64,000 nt of DNA, from NCBI RefSeq assembly GCF_000715205.1, contig NZ_JOTP01000003.1:1-64000 (forward strand), given 5' to 3'. The position numbers were made by a program, and so were the translations under genes. The notes below the pieces were generated by a model, which saw only the letters and a list, made by a program, of their open reading frames with translations, had not been told where the DNA came from and made no database searches. Numbering within the stretch: position 1 is the first letter of the stretch; each line of letters starts with the position of its first letter. This document shows, piece after piece, positions 7,670-15,852 of the stretch. Source of the stretch: Bacillus zhangzhouensis (lineage in GTDB: Bacteria; Bacillota; Bacilli; Bacillales; Bacillaceae).

Positions 7670-8370
7670 TTTTATGATGGTCCAATACAAGCTGATAGGG
7701 TGATTGGATATTTTGAAGGAACTGATACAGAAGAAGTCAAAGCCGAAGCCGCGGAAACGCCAAACGCATATTAGAAGGTGAAGTCGTCTCAACTGCCGAA
7801 AACATCATCCTAGAATACAGCGGCATCTACGACGGCTACCGAGCTGTCACAGGCAAAGACCCCGAAACCAGCAAAAAAATCAGCAGTACCGACCAAGCCC
7901 TATCCGCAGCCTCTATTATCCCAATCTCGAAAATAACGAAGGCTGGGAAATATGTTTTTAAGATGGATCAAGGGAAGAATGTGGTGAAGAGGGTTGAGAA
8001 GTCGGCTAGCGTAACAGGTCAAGTTGGTAGGGGTTTATCAAAGGCCGGAGGAATAATAAATCAAAGAAAATATTCTCAACATGCCCTAGAAAGAATGGCA
8101 CCAGATATTCCTGAAGTAAGGGCAGCCTTAACAAGAAGAGCAATAAAAAAAGCTGACGAATTAGGTTATAAGCCACAAACAAAGGAATTCAGCGAATTTA
8201 TAAAAAAATATGTAGATCCAAGAGATATTCCGCCTTCTGTTATTGAGGACGCTATAAAGAATACCGATAAGATGCCTGGTAATAGAAAAGGAACTTTTAT
8301 TCACGGGACACAGGATGTGAAAGTTATTATTAATGAATTAGGTGATGTTATTACAGTTATCCCTAAATAA
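7670..8370 (+). pseudogene. C-terminal remnant of an LXG-type polymorphic toxin
   Basis: Reading from FYDGPIQADRVIGYFEGTD, the frame runs to about 7757 and then shifts by one base (a missing G in ACG-CCAAACGC). It resumes as AKRILEGEVVSTAENI, then EYSGIYDGYRAVTGKDPET and an ALSAASIIPISKI stretch. That is the pre-toxin TG domain typical of LXG toxins. The last 100 residues contain SQHALERM and a closing DVKVIINELGDVITV strand pair, like BECR/DUF4258-type RNase toxin domains. The LXG N-terminal export domain is absent. ATG 7963 could still start the toxin domain alone, but no ribosome binding site is evident. Confidence 0.75.
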
Positions 8371-8391
8371 TGAGTAAAAGGGTGAATTAAA

Positions 8392-8709
8392 ATGTTTATA
8401 AAGTATGATGAATATGACTTGTTAGAACTTTTTCAAAGTGAGCCAGTTAGTATTACGGGCAATTTAGATGATGGAGAGTTAATTTATACTTATAAAGACG
8501 ACCTGAATTTCAAGTTAATCTTATCCCTTGATGTGTATAAACAAACAAGCAGTATAAGTATTACATTTAATGATTTTGTAGTTTTTGCGGGTGAATTCTC
8601 TCACGTAACCAGCATAAAAAAACATGACAGGACTCTGATTTTGTATGTGAAAGAGGAAGAAAGACTAAAAGTTAAATTTTACAACCAAGTAGGGGTTGAG
8701 CTAATTTAA
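8392..8709 (+). CDS. Probable immunity protein of the LXG toxin remnant
   Basis: 105 residues, acidic, predicted mostly beta, no signal or membrane segment. It begins 21 bases after the toxin stop with AAAAGGGTGA as ribosome binding site. Immediate position behind the toxin C-terminus is the usual place of the cognate immunity gene; the function is inferred only from that. No family recognised. More AT-rich than the core genes. Confidence 0.65.
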   Translation: MFIKYDEYDLLELFQSEPVSITGNLDDGELIYTYKDDLNFKLILSLDVYKQTSSISITFNDFVVFAGEFSHVTSIKKHDRTLILYVKEEERLKVKFYNQVGVELI

Positions 8710-8820
8710 TTGATCTTAAAACGTTTTTAAGATCTACATGGCAGATTGTATAAAAATAATAACGAAAGTCGAGTACTCATTAAAGCCGTAAGACTGAGTT
8801 AACCAAGTGAAGGGATATAG

Positions 8821-9153
8821 ATGAGTTATGATCCTATGATTGGGACATTAATAAAGTATGAAAAAAGAGATATGATATTGGAATGGAAAAGTGGATTAGA
8901 AATTTTAGGTAAACTAGATACGGTTTTTGAAACAAACAATATATTAGATGAAGATGATATTAATTTTACGGAATATATTGCTGCCACTTTCCAAGTAAAT
9001 GATATTCTATCCCATCCTGATGAAAACAGTGGTAGTGTATACGTTTGGTTAATTCAAGGGAAAAGCTCCTTGGTGGAGATATCTCTTTATGATGATCCAC
9101 CAAATAAGATTTTAGTAGGTTGTCAAAAAGTAAGGGAACTGGCAGATGAGTAA
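8821..9153 (+). CDS. Hypothetical protein, second immunity-like gene
   Basis: 110 residues, acidic (many Asp and Glu), no membrane segment, no family recognised. AAGGGATAT precedes ATG 8821. It ends with its own terminator. Arrays of unrelated small acidic genes downstream of LXG toxins are commonly spare immunity genes, which is the inferred role here. Confidence 0.6.
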   Translation: MSYDPMIGTLIKYEKRDMILEWKSGLEILGKLDTVFETNNILDEDDINFTEYIAATFQVNDILSHPDENSGSVYVWLIQGKSSLVEISLYDDPPNKILVGCQKVRELADE

Positions 9154-9183
9154 CAATTGACATCTTAGAATTTTAAAATCCAA

Positions 9184-9208
9184 GCCCTCGTGTAAGAGGG
9201 CCTTTTTT
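9184..9208 (+). terminator. Terminator after the second immunity-like gene
   Basis: Stem GCCCTC/GAGGGC, 6-nt loop, then CTTTTTTA. Confidence 0.8.
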
Positions 9209-9399
9209 ATATTTATGAGATAGTGATTTATGCTGCAAGTTAACAGTTGGCAAAATACCGATTTCTATAGGTTCATGACTTGATCAATTTAGTCTAAAAT
9301 AGGACAACTCATGTGCATCATAAATGCTTCATCAATATTATTCATAGGTAAAATACCATCGACTGATCTGAATAGACTTTTGAAAACTAGGAAAATTAT

Positions 9400-9678
9400 A
9401 TGGACAAACAAGAAGAGCTGACTAAACAAATTCAAACGGTAATAGACATTCTAGAGAAAGAATATTCTCATGAGATAAATCAAGGTGTTCTCCAATGAAT
9501 ATATAAAAGATATAAGGATGCTCGAAGGATTATTCAAAACAATGAAGATTTCCAAAAGGTCTGTATTATAGTCGGAGTAAGAGCTTATTTGGATAGTGAC
9601 AATGACTATCTAAATCCCTTTCTAAACGAATGACATAAAGCGAATGTATAAAAGGTTCATGAAAAAGTCAGTTGCTTA
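9400..9678 (+). pseudogene. Broken small gene of the toxin/immunity cluster
   Basis: ATG 9400 opens MDKQEELTKQIQTVIDILEK and is stopped by TGA at 9496-9498. The same frame continues as IYKRYKDARRIIQNNEDF to a second stop at 9633, and a shifted frame adds MYKRFMKKSVA up to 9678. About 90 residues would be restored. The product is unknown; its neighbours suggest another former immunity gene. The 190 bases before it (9209-9399) show nothing recognisable. Confidence 0.5.
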
Positions 9679-9713
9679 AAATATACCTCAACCTTTTAGG
9701 AGGCTCTCAAAAA

Positions 9714-10100
9714 ATGATCAATTTACCTCAAATCCCAAACCTGCTCATGAACGAACCAGCAACTGACATACACATCAAAGAGGCAGAATTCCAACTCAAC
9801 ATGATTTTGCCTCATGCCTATAAAGCCTTACTGAAACATACCAATGGGTTATCCATTGGCGGTGAGCTGCTTCTATACGGTACTGAGGACATTGTGGAAC
9901 GTAATGAAACGTGGGAGGTCCACCATTATGCAAACGGCTATGTGGCGATTGGCGATGATGGCGGCGGGCAAGTATTTCTCATGCAGCAGGCTGAAGAAGA
10001 GAAAAAAGTATGGATCGTAGATGCTGGTGTGATGGACCCTCAGCATGCGGAGTTGATGACCGAAAACTTGATAAAATGGGTAAGTGATGGCTGTACATAG
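9714..10100 (+). CDS. SMI1/KNR4 (SUKH) family immunity-type protein
   Basis: 128 residues. The central pattern (EAEFQLNMILPHAYKALLKH, then TNGLSI) and the later YGTEDI and GYVAIGDDGGGQVFLM segments are the hallmark of SUKH-superfamily proteins, which in bacteria commonly neutralise polymorphic toxins. AGGAGG lies 11 bases before ATG 9714; an upstream TTG frame is less likely. Last recognisable member of the toxin-associated block. Its partner toxin is not in the window. Confidence 0.85.
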   Translation: MINLPQIPNLLMNEPATDIHIKEAEFQLNMILPHAYKALLKHTNGLSIGGELLLYGTEDIVERNETWEVHHYANGYVAIGDDGGGQVFLMQQAEEEKKVWIVDAGVMDPQHAELMTENLIKWVSDGCT

Positions 10101-10129
10101 AAACATGATCCATAAAGGAGATGATCGAT

Positions 10130-10246
10130 TTGTCTTGGAACACATGGATCGCTGCCGGCCTCATAATTGGGGTACCTTTCATTTTGTTCGCCACTGTTTA
10201 TTTCATCATGAAAACCAAGAACAAGAAAACCAAATCATCCAGCTGA
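10130..10246 (+). CDS. Small single-helix membrane protein
   Basis: 38 residues: MSWNTWIAAGLIIG, then VPFILFATVYFIM, then a Lys-rich cytoplasmic-type tail. TTG 10130 lies 9 bases after AAAGGAG; an in-frame ATG at 10121 abuts the ribosome binding site and is less likely. One transmembrane helix followed by positive residues. No family recognised. It overlaps longer spurious frames. Confidence 0.55.
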   Translation: MSWNTWIAAGLIIGVPFILFATVYFIMKTKNKKTKSSS

Positions 10247-10382
10247 AACGCTCTGTGACGCCCAATGTCATAGAGTTTTTTTGAAATGAATAACTGACAA
10301 GTCTCTTATTTTCCCTCCATTCATCCCATGTTCCTTCCATGTTATAATAAACACAGTTTATGAACGAGAGGATATGCAGGAG

Positions 10383-11228
10383 ATGAAAAATGAACCTATT
10401 GAATTACTGACACAGCCGAAATGGCGAATCATAGATCAGTCAAGCCTGGGTCTCTATGTAGACCCTAAGCAATCCTTCGCTATGGATGATACGCTTTGTG
10501 CATCGGTGGGGAAGGGGCTCTCACCAGCAACAGCCCGTTCTTGGGTGCATCATAATACGATTGTTCTTGGTATTCAGGATACAAGACTTCCATTTCTTCA
10601 AGATGGCGTGAAGCTGCTTGAGGAAGAGGGCTATCGTGTGATTGTGCGCAATTCAGGCGGTCTTGCTGTGGTGCTGGATGAAGGTGTACTGAATGTGTCT
10701 TTAATCTTTGCGGAACAAAAGAAGGGCATTGATATTGACCGCGGATATGATGCGATGGTGGCGTTGATTCGCCGAATGCTGGCAATGTATGAGGTGGAGA
10801 TTGAAGCCTACGAAATTGTCGGCTCTTACTGTCCAGGTAGCTATGATTTAAGCATCAATGGAAAGAAATTTGCAGGCATTTCTCAGCGCAGATTACGCGG
10901 AGGAGTCGCTGTGCAAATCTATTTGTGTGCAGATGGAAGCGGGCCAGAACGTGCCGACTTGATCCGCCGATTTTATGACGCCGCCTTAAAGGATAAACGA
11001 CCAGAAGTGAAGGCAGTGTTTCCCGACATACAGCCTGATACGATGGCATCTTTATCAGAGTTAATTGGTGAACCGATCGATTGTACGCTTCTGATGCGTC
11101 TTTTACTAGAAGAGCTTCAAAAGCTAAGTGACCAACTGACAGCATCTGGGCTGAACGCAGAAGAACAGCTTGAATTTGAGAAAAACATGACGCGGATGAT
11201 TGAGCGCAATGAAAAGGTGTTTTCGTAA
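10383..11228 (+). CDS. lipL: Octanoyl-[GcvH]:protein N-octanoyltransferase LipL (YwfL)
   Basis: Amidotransferase of lipoate assembly: moves octanoyl (or lipoyl) groups from GcvH to the E2 subunits of 2-oxoacid dehydrogenases through a Cys thioester. 281 residues from ATG 10383, which puts the Cys of [20 protein letters not shown] at 150, the position of the catalytic Cys of B. subtilis LipL. The RNSGGLAVV and [10 protein letters not shown] motifs of the LplA/LipB fold are intact. A start at 10374 would add three residues. In B. subtilis this gene lies next to pta; here 8 kb separates them. Confidence 0.93.
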   Translation: MKNEPIELLTQPKWRIIDQSSLGLYVDPKQSFAMDDTLCASVGKGLSPATARSWVHHNTIVLGIQDTRLPFLQDGVKLLEEEGYRVIVRNSGGLAVVLDEGVLNVSLIFAEQKKGIDIDRGYDAMVALIRRMLAMYEVEIEAYEIVGSYCPGSYDLSINGKKFAGISQRRLRGGVAVQIYLCADGSGPERADLIRRFYDAALKDKRPEVKAVFPDIQPDTMASLSELIGEPIDCTLLMRLLLEELQKLSDQLTASGLNAEEQLEFEKNMTRMIERNEKVFS

Positions 11229-11271
11229 ACACGTAAGTACTTCAATCTTGAAAAAGCATAGAGGTGAAGTA

Positions 11272-11758
11272 ATGGAAACAAAGCTTGTGACAGCCATTGA
11301 ACTTCGAGAAAGTGGACACCTTCAAGAATCAAATGAAATGCTGACTCATCTTGTGGAGGAGTATCCAGACCATGCCTCCATTCACTATCAATGTGCATGG
11401 AGTTATGACTTGTTAGGAGAGGAAAGGCAAGCAGTCTTTTTTTATGAAAAGGCAATCGAGTTAGGATTGTCTTCAGAAAAACTAGAAGACGCTTTACTAG
11501 GGTTAGGAAGTACGTACAGAACGTTAGGAGAATATGAAAAGTCAAAACACATATTCCTAAACGGGATGGAAACTTATCCGGATAACAAAGCTATTCAAAC
11601 GTTCTATGCCATGACTTTGTATAAATCAGAAAGAACATCGCAAGGCGATGGAAATATTACTGAACTGTTTAACTGAAACAACAAAAGATCCTGCTATTTT
11701 GAGTTATCGAAAAGCGATTGATTTTTATTCAAATCAGTTAGATACATTGTGGAAATAA
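11272..11758 (+). pseudogene. TPR-repeat protein gene with a frameshift
   Basis: From ATG 11272 (after GAGGTGAAGTA) the protein has TPR helices: ESNEMLTHLVEEYPDHASIH, then YQCAWSYDLLGEERQAVFFYEKAIELG, then STYRTLGEYEKSKHIFLNGM. Near 11620-11625 (TATAAATCAG) one extra base shifts the frame; the first frame ends at 11676. The other frame continues HRKAMEILLNCLTETTKDP and SYRKAIDFYSNQLDTLWK to TAA 11756-11758, giving about 160 residues. Either a true pseudogene or an assembly error. Confidence 0.7.
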
Positions 11759-11873
11759 TCAGTTGGTTTGGTTGTTCAAATAGATTCGGAGGGGCAATGT
11801 AATGGAAGAATCCTCTCCTTTGTTATGAAATTTTATATGTGATGGTCATTTATGGCTTAAGAAAGAAGGGAAT

Positions 11874-14153
11874 TTGTTGTCATTATTCACCACGTATTAC
11901 CCGCTATTCATGCTTTGCATTTTGTCTGTGCTGTATGTGATGTATCGTATACAGCCAATAGCTTCTACTGTGAAAAAAATCATCATTGTGCTTTGTGTGA
12001 TAACAAATGCCGCATATATTTGCTGGCGTCTCTTCTTTACACTGCCGCATGAAGGTACATTTAATATTGTGATGGGGATTTTGCTTGTTGCCTGTGAATG
12101 TATTGGATTTTTACAGCTGCTTGTGTTTTATACACTTGTTTGGAAGCCTTCAAATCGGAAACAAGTCATGATCAGTGATCTTGAAAGGCTGCCAACAGTT
12201 GATATTTTCATAGCTACATATAATGAACCAATTGAAGTGCTGAAACGCACGGTTGCTGGTTGTTTGAATCTCTCTTATCCAAAGGAAAGCGTTCAAATTT
12301 ATTTATGTGATGATGGCAAGAGGGAGGCTGTAGAGCAGCTTGCTTCTGAGTTTGGTGTTCATTATCTGACAAGAACAGATAACCAGTTTGCTAAGGCAGG
12401 TAACTTAAATCATGCGATGTCTCAAACGAATGGGGAGCTGATCCTGACTCTTGATGCAGATATGGTCCCCCTTCCAGCCTTTTTAGAAAAGACAGTGCCT
12501 TACTTTCATGATGGAGCGACTGCGTTTGTTCAAGTTCCACAGGCGTTTTATAACGAAGATCCTTTTCAATATAATATGTTCTCGAAGGATCGAATTCCAA
12601 ACGAACAGGACTTCTTTATGCAAACCCTCCAAGCTGGTAAGGATCGGTTTAATGCTGTCATGTATGTGGGGAGTAATACTGTATTTAGAAGAACGGCCTT
12701 AGATGAAATTGGTGGATTTGCTACTGGGGTGATTACTGAAGACATGGCGACAGGAATGCTTCTCCAAGGGAAATTCAAATCTGTGTCTGTCGGAGAGGTA
12801 TTAGCCGTCGGTCTGGCACCTGAAAGCTGGCTTGATTTGTTAAAGCAGAGAGACCGGTGGTCGAGAGGGAACATTCAGTGTGCCCGTAAATTTAATCCTT
12901 TGAAGGTTCGCGGCTTAACGTTGATGCAGCGAGTTCTTTATTTAGACGGCATTGTGTATTGGTTTAACGGTTTGTTTAAAATGATTTATATTCTCACGCC
13001 GATTTTGTTTTTATTGTTTGGTATTCAAAGTTTCTGGGCGGATTTCCAGTCCATTTTCATGTTTTGGCTGCCGGCATTCTTCAGTTCGTATTTAGCGTTT
13101 AAACTTGTGTCGAATCAAAAAAGAAGTATGTTTTGGAGTCATATTTACGAAAGCTCTATGGCATTCCACCTAGCAGGTGTGGCTTTAAGTGAGCTGTTTT
13201 TGAAAAAGAGAGTTGAATTTCTTGTCACACCGAAGGGAATTCAAACGGACAAAAGACATTTTCATTTGAAAACGATGATTCCCCATTTGATCTTCTTGCT
13301 GCTCTCATTGCTTGTCCTTGTGAAAATAGGATATGAAGTGAAGGTAAAGGGGACGATGAATGCGGATCTCATGCTGATTAATATTTTTTGGGTGCTTTAT
13401 AACGGTGCAGGTCTATTCATGGCACTGATTGTGGCGTTTGATCGTCCGCGTTATCGGAAATCAGAGCGATTTGTCATTGAAAAAGAGGGGCACCTTCGTT
13501 CTGATCATCAAGATCAGTCTATCGCTTGTTTTCTACTCGATATGAGTGATTCAGGTGCACGTCTATCCATTCCATTGGATCAAGCTTCTTCTCTAAATCA
13601 AGGACAAATGCAATTATTCTTTTTAGAGGATGAAAGTGTGGCGTGTGATGTGGTTTGGAGCCATTCAGAGGGAGACCAGCTGATGGTTGGTGTTGCTTTT
13701 ACTGACACACAAAAATCAGAGTATCTATCACTGATTCGCTTCTTATTCACACGAGAGCATGTAGCGATTACGGATCGTGAGAAAAAATCCTATGCTGTAC
13801 GGACGTTTCTTCGCTTTTTGAGAGAAACAGAGAAAGTGCCAAAGGCCTTGCAGCGCAAATGGCTGAGAAGACCTTTGCAAGGTGTGACAGGAACGTTTTC
13901 CTATGAGAGCCAATTAGAAGAGAAGGTGCCGATGATCATACATGATATCAGTTTATCTGGGTGTAAAATCGAGTCTGAAGCTTCCATTGAATTACATGAG
14001 AAAGTGCTGATCACCATTGACACAGAATCTCTGACCGATCAGCCGGCGGTTGCGGTCTGGACATCACGAAAGCGCGGCCGTACAATGGTTGGACTCAAGT
14101 TTGTTCAGCCTAAAATCAAGCAGATAGAAGAAAGAGAGGGAGTGGTTTCTTGA
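11874..14153 (+). CDS. Cellulose-synthase-like glycosyltransferase (GT2) with two PilZ-like domains
   Basis: 759 residues, membrane protein of the BcsA type. N-terminal helices at about 5-25, 33-50 and 65-90 precede a GT2 domain with the D,D,D,QxxRW set: CDDG 145-148, DAD 194-196, TED 288-290, QRDRW 325-329. More helices follow (about 360-520). Two PilZ-like domains come next: R528-R532 with DMSDSG 556-561, and R661-R665 with DISLSG 691-696, the RxxxR and DxSxxG motifs of c-di-GMP binding. It therefore probably makes an exopolysaccharide under c-di-GMP control; the sugar is unknown. Start TTG 11874 or 11877 after AGAAGGG. The stop overlaps the next gene. Confidence 0.88.
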   Translation: MLSLFTTYYPLFMLCILSVLYVMYRIQPIASTVKKIIIVLCVITNAAYICWRLFFTLPHEGTFNIVMGILLVACECIGFLQLLVFYTLVWKPSNRKQVMISDLERLPTVDIFIATYNEPIEVLKRTVAGCLNLSYPKESVQIYLCDDGKREAVEQLASEFGVHYLTRTDNQFAKAGNLNHAMSQTNGELILTLDADMVPLPAFLEKTVPYFHDGATAFVQVPQAFYNEDPFQYNMFSKDRIPNEQDFFMQTLQAGKDRFNAVMYVGSNTVFRRTALDEIGGFATGVITEDMATGMLLQGKFKSVSVGEVLAVGLAPESWLDLLKQRDRWSRGNIQCARKFNPLKVRGLTLMQRVLYLDGIVYWFNGLFKMIYILTPILFLLFGIQSFWADFQSIFMFWLPAFFSSYLAFKLVSNQKRSMFWSHIYESSMAFHLAGVALSELFLKKRVEFLVTPKGIQTDKRHFHLKTMIPHLIFLLLSLLVLVKIGYEVKVKGTMNADLMLINIFWVLYNGAGLFMALIVAFDRPRYRKSERFVIEKEGHLRSDHQDQSIACFLLDMSDSGARLSIPLDQASSLNQGQMQLFFLEDESVACDVVWSHSEGDQLMVGVAFTDTQKSEYLSLIRFLFTREHVAITDREKKSYAVRTFLRFLRETEKVPKALQRKWLRRPLQGVTGTFSYESQLEEKVPMIIHDISLSGCKIESEASIELHEKVLITIDTESLTDQPAVAVWTSRKRGRTMVGLKFVQPKIKQIEEREGVVS

Positions 14154-14383
14154 AATCCAAAAAAGGTGGTTATCTCTACTTACTATGGCTTCCTGTCATC
14201 ATGGGAGCCGGCTATGGCATTTCGCTTTTAGTACCATTTCTTCAGCCTGTACTGACACTTGGCATCGCAGGGCTTTATATTTTTATTTTTGGTGATTTTC
14301 AGGTGAAACAGGTCAGGTATATCTTTATGTTTGTGTTTTTGATCAATGTCCTTTTTAGTGTGATGCTATTTTTGGATATATAA
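14150..14383 (+). CDS. Small membrane protein coupled to the GT2 synthase
   Basis: 77 residues with three hydrophobic segments (about 7-25, 28-48, 55-76). TTG 14150 overlaps the synthase stop by four bases (TTGA), so translation is coupled and the two proteins probably act together. No family recognised; an accessory role in polysaccharide synthesis or export is inferred. Confidence 0.65.
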   Translation: MKSKKGGYLYLLWLPVIMGAGYGISLLVPFLQPVLTLGIAGLYIFIFGDFQVKQVRYIFMFVFLINVLFSVMLFLDI

Positions 14384-14415
14384 AAAAGTGCTTCCCGCAT
14401 GCGGGGAGCACCTTT
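14383..14415 (+). terminator. Bidirectional terminator between the GT2 operon and rsfA
   Basis: Stem GTGCTTCCCGC/GCGGGGAGCAC closing on AT, with A residues on the left and CTTTTG on the right, so it can serve both converging genes. Confidence 0.8.
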
Positions 14416-14417
14416 TG

Positions 14418-15218
14418 TTATTCTGCCATTTTTTCAAGATTGCCGTTACGGTCCATTTTAAAGGTTGGAGCGGCATTGTCGTCATCTTCAAACAAAACTA
14501 GTTTTCTTGCACGGTTCATGATTTTGACGAGTGTTTCATAATCTTCTTGAATCGTGAGCTGATCCTTTTCAAGCTTTTTCACTTCAGCTTCTAGCTGCGA
14601 GACTTTATGAGAAAGCTCGTTGTTTTCTCGTTTTAAGCGGCTGTTTTCCATACGTAATGCAGTGGATTGCTGTCCATCACCTTCATAGCGGCGTAAGAAA
14701 TCAATGATATCTTCGATGGTTAATTCCTGACGCTGTCCAAATGGATTGGCTTCTGGCTTTTTCTCTGCGACGTGGGAAGCCTGTGACAATAAATGTGATA
14801 AACTAGCTAACTCTTCATTGTAGCTTTGATCCACAAACTGGAGCTGTTCTGCTGTTTCGGCTGCTGGTGCAAACGTTTTGTCTTGCGCTGGTTCCAGCTC
14901 TTGAGAGAATTCCTCCTGTGTGATCGTTTCTTCTACTTGCGGCTGATAGAGTAATCGTTTTTTCGCAGGCTGGCCATTGCCGAGTGCACGCATTCGTTGC
15001 TTTCGCTGTTTTTTGGCAAGTGCCAAGGCTTTTTCATATTGATGCCTCACGACAGCATTCCATCTAAAACCGCATGCCGCTGAGGTGCGGTTCAGCTTGT
15101 CTCCTACTTCTTCAAACGCATTCAGCTGTGTGCTGCCCTCTCTGACATGGCGTAAGACGGTTTCTGCCAGAAGAAGATCATCTTCCTCTGACCAAGCATC
15201 TTGTCTTTGTTTTGACAT
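14418..15218 (-). CDS. rsfA: Prespore-specific transcriptional regulator RsfA (YwfN)
   Basis: 266 residues. N-terminal Myb/SANT-like DNA-binding domain ([20 protein letters not shown] ... [17 protein letters not shown]), a variable linker, and a C-terminal coiled coil ([20 protein letters not shown], then [11 protein letters not shown]). RsfA fine-tunes SigF-dependent genes, including spoIIR, in the B. subtilis forespore; spoIIR is also in this window. GGGGG lies about 10 bases before ATG 15218. A SigF-type promoter is readable upstream. Confidence 0.92.
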   Translation of the reverse strand: MSKQRQDAWSEEDDLLLAETVLRHVREGSTQLNAFEEVGDKLNRTSAACGFRWNAVVRHQYEKALALAKKQRKQRMRALGNGQPAKKRLLYQPQVEETITQEEFSQELEPAQDKTFAPAAETAEQLQFVDQSYNEELASLSHLLSQASHVAEKKPEANPFGQRQELTIEDIIDFLRRYEGDGQQSTALRMENSRLKRENNELSHKVSQLEAEVKKLEKDQLTIQEDYETLVKIMNRARKLVLFEDDDNAAPTFKMDRNGNLEKMAE

Positions 15219-15249
15219 GTGTTTAAACCCCCATATGATTTGATGGTAT

Positions 15250-15279
15250 TAGATTAGCCAAGTTGAAGAAGGTTTATAC
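15250..15279 (-). promoter_or_regulatory. SigF-type promoter of rsfA
   Basis: On the minus strand GTATA, a 15-bp spacer, then GGCTAATCTA. This matches GYWTA fully and GGNNANAHTR at 9 of 10 positions. rsfA is a SigF gene in B. subtilis. Confidence 0.7.
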
Positions 15280-15460
15280 AAGTTTGCTAAAAGGATAGTG
15301 GAAAATACTAGCTTTTATGTAAGCGCGTTTCTGCGCTGACAATACGTCTTGCAAGTCCAGCCGCTTCGATGTACAATGTTGGGTGGTATATTATTCACTA
15401 TTGGTTGTCCAACTGTTTCAGATAGATTGAAGTATCATCATTGAAAGGAAGCGTAAGACC

Positions 15461-15682
15461 ATGGCTAATGAGTTTCGCGTATGTGACGATTGTGATGCGA
15501 CGAACCTGAAGACGTTATTGCCTCGACTCAAATCGGTTGACCCTGATGCAAAAATTGAGATTGGCTGTCAATCCTATTGTGGTCCAGGACGAAAAAAGGC
15601 TTTTGCGTTTGTGAACAATCGCCCATTATCCGCACCAACAGAAGATGAGTTACTCGAAAAGGTTCAAAAAAAAGTCAAATAA
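15461..15682 (+). CDS. DUF1450 family protein (YuzB-like)
   Basis: 73 residues with a conserved Cys pattern: CDDCDATN at the start, then [23 protein letters not shown]1450 proteins such as YuzB are small, cytoplasmic and of unknown function; the Cys arrangement suggests metal or thiol chemistry (inference). GAAAGGAAG lies about 10 bases before ATG 15461. Single gene between rsfA (divergent) and ywfO. Confidence 0.8.
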   Translation: MANEFRVCDDCDATNLKTLLPRLKSVDPDAKIEIGCQSYCGPGRKKAFAFVNNRPLSAPTEDELLEKVQKKVK

Positions 15683-15852
15683 ATGTCACTGAATGTGTTC
15701 AGTCGACCTAAAAAGAGGTCCGTCCCTGTCAGGTCGGGCTTTTTACGTCCGTGCAATCTTTGAGAACACAATCACCAGCAAATTCAAGGATGTTTTCGGG
15801 AAAAGTTACCCGATATAATAGAAACACGTCTTAAAAAAAGAGGGACGAAACG

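Noticed and set aside
8711-8734. Hairpin GATCTTAAAA/TTTTAAGATC as a terminator
   Set aside because: No T-run follows and the stem is AT-rich; left unassigned.
10084-10284. Plus-strand 66-codon frame overlapping the SUKH gene end
   Set aside because: No ribosome binding site and odd His-rich composition; another frame at 10130-10246 has AAAGGAG and a membrane helix.
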